A DNA stretch of 64,000 nucleotides from Rhizobium sp. EC-SD404. Its GTDB lineage: Bacteria; Pseudomonadota; Alphaproteobacteria; Rhizobiales; Rhizobiaceae. The stretch spans positions 1 through 64,000 of the forward strand of contig NZ_LR701458.1 of NCBI RefSeq assembly GCF_902498825.1. Direction: 5' to 3'. A program made the translations under genes and the position numbers. The notes under the pieces are model-generated. The model did not search any database, had not been told where the DNA came from, and saw only the letters and a list, made by a program, of their open reading frames with translations. This document shows positions 61,482 through 64,000 of the stretch, piece after piece. Each line of letters opens with the position of its first letter. Position 1 is the first letter of the stretch.

Positions 61482-64000
61482 ATGAACGAGCAAACGAGGC
61501 CGCAAAGCCTCGTCGGACAGTCCGTCGAACGTGTCGAGGATGCGAGCCTTCTCAAAGGCCGCGGGCGCTTTATCGACGATCTGCCGACGCGCCGCGACAC
61601 GGCATACGCCGCTTTCCTGCGCTCGCCGCACGCCCATGCCGAAATCCGCGCCATCGACATCGACAAGGCCAGGGCCCATTCAGGCGTCTACGCGGTTCTG
61701 ACCGGTGAGGACGTCGCGAGCCTGACCAACAGCCTCGTCGTCGGCGTGAAGGCCGATGTGGAATGTTGGCCGATGGCGCGCGACCGCGTCCGTTATGTCG
61801 GCGAGCCCGTCGTGCTCGTGGTCGCGGAAAGCCGCTATATCGCCGAGGACGCGCTGGATCTCGTGGAGGTCACCTACGAAACGCTATCGCCGGTGATCGA
61901 TCCGCGCGCGGCGCTTGCCGACGAAGCGCCCGTACTCCATCCGTCTCTCGGCACGAACCTGATCAATGAGCGTTCGTTTCGCTACGGCGATCCCGAGGCA
62001 GCCTTCGAGGCCGCCGCACATCGCATTTCGATCACCACGGCCTATCCGCGCAATTCCTGCACGCCCATCGAAACCTATGGCGTGATCGCCGAATACGACC
62101 CCGGCGAAGATGCCTATGACGTCATGGCGAACTTCCAGGGACCGTTTTCAATCCATGCGGTTCTCTCGCGTGCGCTGAAAGTGCCCGGCAACCGCATGCG
62201 TCTGCGCACCCCGCCGGATTCCGGCGGCTCTTTCGGCGTCAAGCAGGGCGTCTTTCCCTATGTGGTGCTCGTTGCCATCGCCGCACGCGTCGCCGATCGG
62301 CCCGTCAAATGGATCGAGGATCGCCTGGAGCACCTGACCGCGTCTGTCTCAGCGACCAACCGGGTGACGACACTTGAAGCGGCGGTGGAGCCGGACGGCC
62401 GGATCACGGCGCTCTCCTGGGATCAGATCGAGGATTGCGGCGCGCATCTGCGGGCGCCGGAGCCGGCGACGCTCTACCGCATGCATGGCAACATGACCGG
62501 CGCCTACGCAATCGACAATGTCGCCATCCGCAACCGGGTCGTTCTGACAAACAAGACACCGACCGGCCTCAACAGGGGCTTCGGCGGCCCTCAGATCTAT
62601 TTTCCGCTGGAGCGGCTCCTCCACAAGATCGCCGACGAACTGGGGCTCGACCGGCTTGATGTGATCCGCAAGAACCTCGTGCCTGGCGACGCCTTTCCCT
62701 ATCGCACCGCGACCGGCGCGCTCCTGGACTCCGGCGATTACGCAGCTGCCCTCGACCGTGCCGTCAACGAAGGCGGTCTCGATGAACTGATCGCGAAGCG
62801 TAAGGCAGCCCGCGCCGAAGGCCGGCTGTACGGCATCGGCTTCACCGCGGCGGTGGAGCCGAGCGTCTCGAACATGGGCTACATCACCACCGTGCTGACG
62901 CCGGAAGCGCGCGCCAAGGCCGGACCGAAGAACGGGGCGCAGGCCGTGGCGACGGTCGGCATCGATCCGCTCGGCTCGGTCACCGTCAAGGTCGCCTCGG
63001 TGCCGCAAGGGCAGGGCCACCGCACGGTGCTCGCCCAAGTGGTCGCCGACCGGCTAGGCCTCCCGCTCGGCGCCGTCAGGGTTAACACTGAACTCGATAC
63101 CAATCGCGACGCCTGGTCGATCGCCTCGGGCAATTATGCCAGCCGTTTCGCACCAGCCGTTGCCGGAACCGCAAGGCTCGCGGCTGACCGGCTGCGCGGT
63201 AGATTGGCCACCATCGCGGCCGCACAGCTGAACGTTGCCGCCGAGCAGGTCGAATTCGCCAACGGCAAGGTATTCGACCGTGGCAATCCCGACAACTCAG
63301 TCTCTTTCGCGCGTGTCGCGGCAGCGAGCCACTGGGCGCCGGGCACCGTGCCGGCAGGCACCGGCCAGACCATCCGGGAAACCGTCTTCTGGACGCCCGA
63401 TGAGCTGGCGGCCCCAACAGCCGAAGACGGTATCAATTCGTCGCTCTGCCACGGCTTCATCTTCGATTTCTGTGGCGTGGAAATCGACCGCGATACGGGC
63501 GTGGCGCGCATCGACAAATACGTGACCATGCACGATTGCGGCACTATCCTGCATCCGGGCATGGTGGACGGCCAGGTCCGTGGGGGCTTTGCCCAGGCAG
63601 TGGGCGCCGCGCTCTACGAAGAATATGCCTACGGCGCCGACGGGTCTTTCCTGACTGGAACACTCGCTGACTATCTGATCCCGACCGTGATGGAGACACC
63701 GGAGCCGGTGATCCTTCACTTCGAGAGCCCTTCGCCCTTCACGCCGCTTGGCGCAAAAGGGGTCGGCGAGGGCAACTGCATGTCGACGCCGGCATGCATC
63801 GCCAACGCCATCGCCGATGCGACAGGCGTCGAGGACCTGACGCTGCCGCTGTCGCCGAGCAAGATCTCGGCGCTCATCCATGCCGACGAGAAGCCATCCG
63901 CACGGCCCAGACGCGAGGTCAAGCCGCTGAAGGCGCGCGAGGGCGAACGCGCACTGTCCGGCGAAGGGTCGGCCGAGGTTTCCGCCACCCGCGAAGAGAT
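61482..64000 (+). CDS. CoxL-like molybdenum hydroxylase large subunit, with a CoxG-like C-terminal domain beginning (partial)
   Basis: Open from ATG 61482 (behind GGGAGGAGA) through the right edge, 839 codons seen. Xanthine dehydrogenase/CO dehydrogenase large-subunit domains occur in order: residues about 10-130 (SVERVEDASLLKGRGRFIDD, AFLRSPHAHAEI) and the molybdopterin domain with PPDSGGSFGVKQG. The active-site loop reads GLNRGFGGPQIY rather than the AYRCSFR of true CODH, and the catalytic Glu lies in GAKGVGEGNCMS. After about residue 810 a linker leads into ALSGEGSAEVSATREE, which resembles the start of a CoxG/SRPBCC domain. Not a true CO dehydrogenase; substrate unknown. Confidence 0.88.
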   Translation, partial: MNEQTRPQSLVGQSVERVEDASLLKGRGRFIDDLPTRRDTAYAAFLRSPHAHAEIRAIDIDKARAHSGVYAVLTGEDVASLTNSLVVGVKADVECWPMARDRVRYVGEPVVLVVAESRYIAEDALDLVEVTYETLSPVIDPRAALADEAPVLHPSLGTNLINERSFRYGDPEAAFEAAAHRISITTAYPRNSCTPIETYGVIAEYDPGEDAYDVMANFQGPFSIHAVLSRALKVPGNRMRLRTPPDSGGSFGVKQGVFPYVVLVAIAARVADRPVKWIEDRLEHLTASVSATNRVTTLEAAVEPDGRITALSWDQIEDCGAHLRAPEPATLYRMHGNMTGAYAIDNVAIRNRVVLTNKTPTGLNRGFGGPQIYFPLERLLHKIADELGLDRLDVIRKNLVPGDAFPYRTATGALLDSGDYAAALDRAVNEGGLDELIAKRKAARAEGRLYGIGFTAAVEPSVSNMGYITTVLTPEARAKAGPKNGAQAVATVGIDPLGSVTVKVASVPQGQGHRTVLAQVVADRLGLPLGAVRVNTELDTNRDAWSIASGNYASRFAPAVAGTARLAADRLRGRLATIAAAQLNVAAEQVEFANGKVFDRGNPDNSVSFARVAAASHWAPGTVPAGTGQTIRETVFWTPDELAAPTAEDGINSSLCHGFIFDFCGVEIDRDTGVARIDKYVTMHDCGTILHPGMVDGQVRGGFAQAVGAALYEEYAYGADGSFLTGTLADYLIPTVMETPEPVILHFESPSPFTPLGAKGVGEGNCMSTPACIANAIADATGVEDLTLPLSPSKISALIHADEKPSARPRREVKPLKAREGERALSGEGSAEVSATREE

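Noticed and set aside
1..64000. tRNA or rRNA genes, CRISPR arrays, insertion sequences, phage attachment sites
   Set aside because: None could be recognised by eye on either strand; the tandem similarity at 23.7-27.8 kb is coding RTX repeats, not a CRISPR or mobile array.

Overview
The window is high-GC DNA with alphaproteobacterial character, most likely from Hyphomicrobiales (Rhizobiales) or a close relative. The evidence is gene content: many GntR, DeoR, AraC and LysR regulators beside TRAP and ABC sugar transporters, a very large RTX-repeat peroxidase, a cysPTWA sulfate operon, and a BciA-type 8-vinyl reductase of (bacterio)chlorophyll synthesis at the left edge. The last suggests an aerobic anoxygenic phototroph. 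No tRNA, rRNA, CRISPR array or insertion sequence was recognised.

Bases 1-17016 hold bciA and then a large carbohydrate-catabolism region. A leftward unit encodes a FadR-type GntR regulator, a TRAP transporter (dctPQM) and an RpiB-type isomerase. A rightward unit starts with a DeoR regulator and continues with a BtpA/SgcQ-family TIM-barrel protein, an ABC permease, an M42/SgcX-type metallo-aminopeptidase homologue, an FGGY sugar kinase, an LsrB-like binding protein, a double ABC ATPase, a second permease, DhaK, DhaL and an aldo/keto reductase. Several joints overlap by 4 bp. BtpA plus M42 plus a DeoR regulator recalls the uncharacterised E. coli sgc locus, but with an ABC importer and an FGGY kinase in place of the PTS. 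This is the best candidate here for an undescribed pathway.

Bases 17076-23445 hold a second catabolic unit: a fumarylacetoacetate-hydrolase-family enzyme and a 4,5-dihydroxyphthalate-decarboxylase-like protein, divergent from a GntR regulator and a TauABC/NMT1-like importer, with strong palindromes between the two directions. Bases 23460-33769 hold a probable structured RNA or 3' UTR with a terminator, then a giant secreted haem peroxidase/RTX gene read leftward and broken by one frameshift. A divergent NarL-type two-component system follows it.

Bases 33791-40491 carry AraC-controlled oxidoreductase genes (SDR, homoserine-dehydrogenase-like, Gfo/Idh/MocA, aldo/keto reductase) with clear dyad operators. 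Bases 40785-49935 carry an alpha/beta hydrolase, exonuclease III, a cysteine-containing Rrf2 regulator, the sulfate ABC transporter, an FAD/NAD(P)-binding protein and an SLC13-type permease. Bases 50402-64000 carry an SDR/LysR pair, a Tat-exported PaoABC-type aldehyde oxidoreductase, a glycoamylase-domain (possible beta-1,2-glucanase) protein, a YihY/BrkB membrane protein, a decayed LysR gene, and an AraC regulator upstream of a CoxL-like molybdoenzyme. That last enzyme runs off the right edge where a CoxG-like domain seems to begin.
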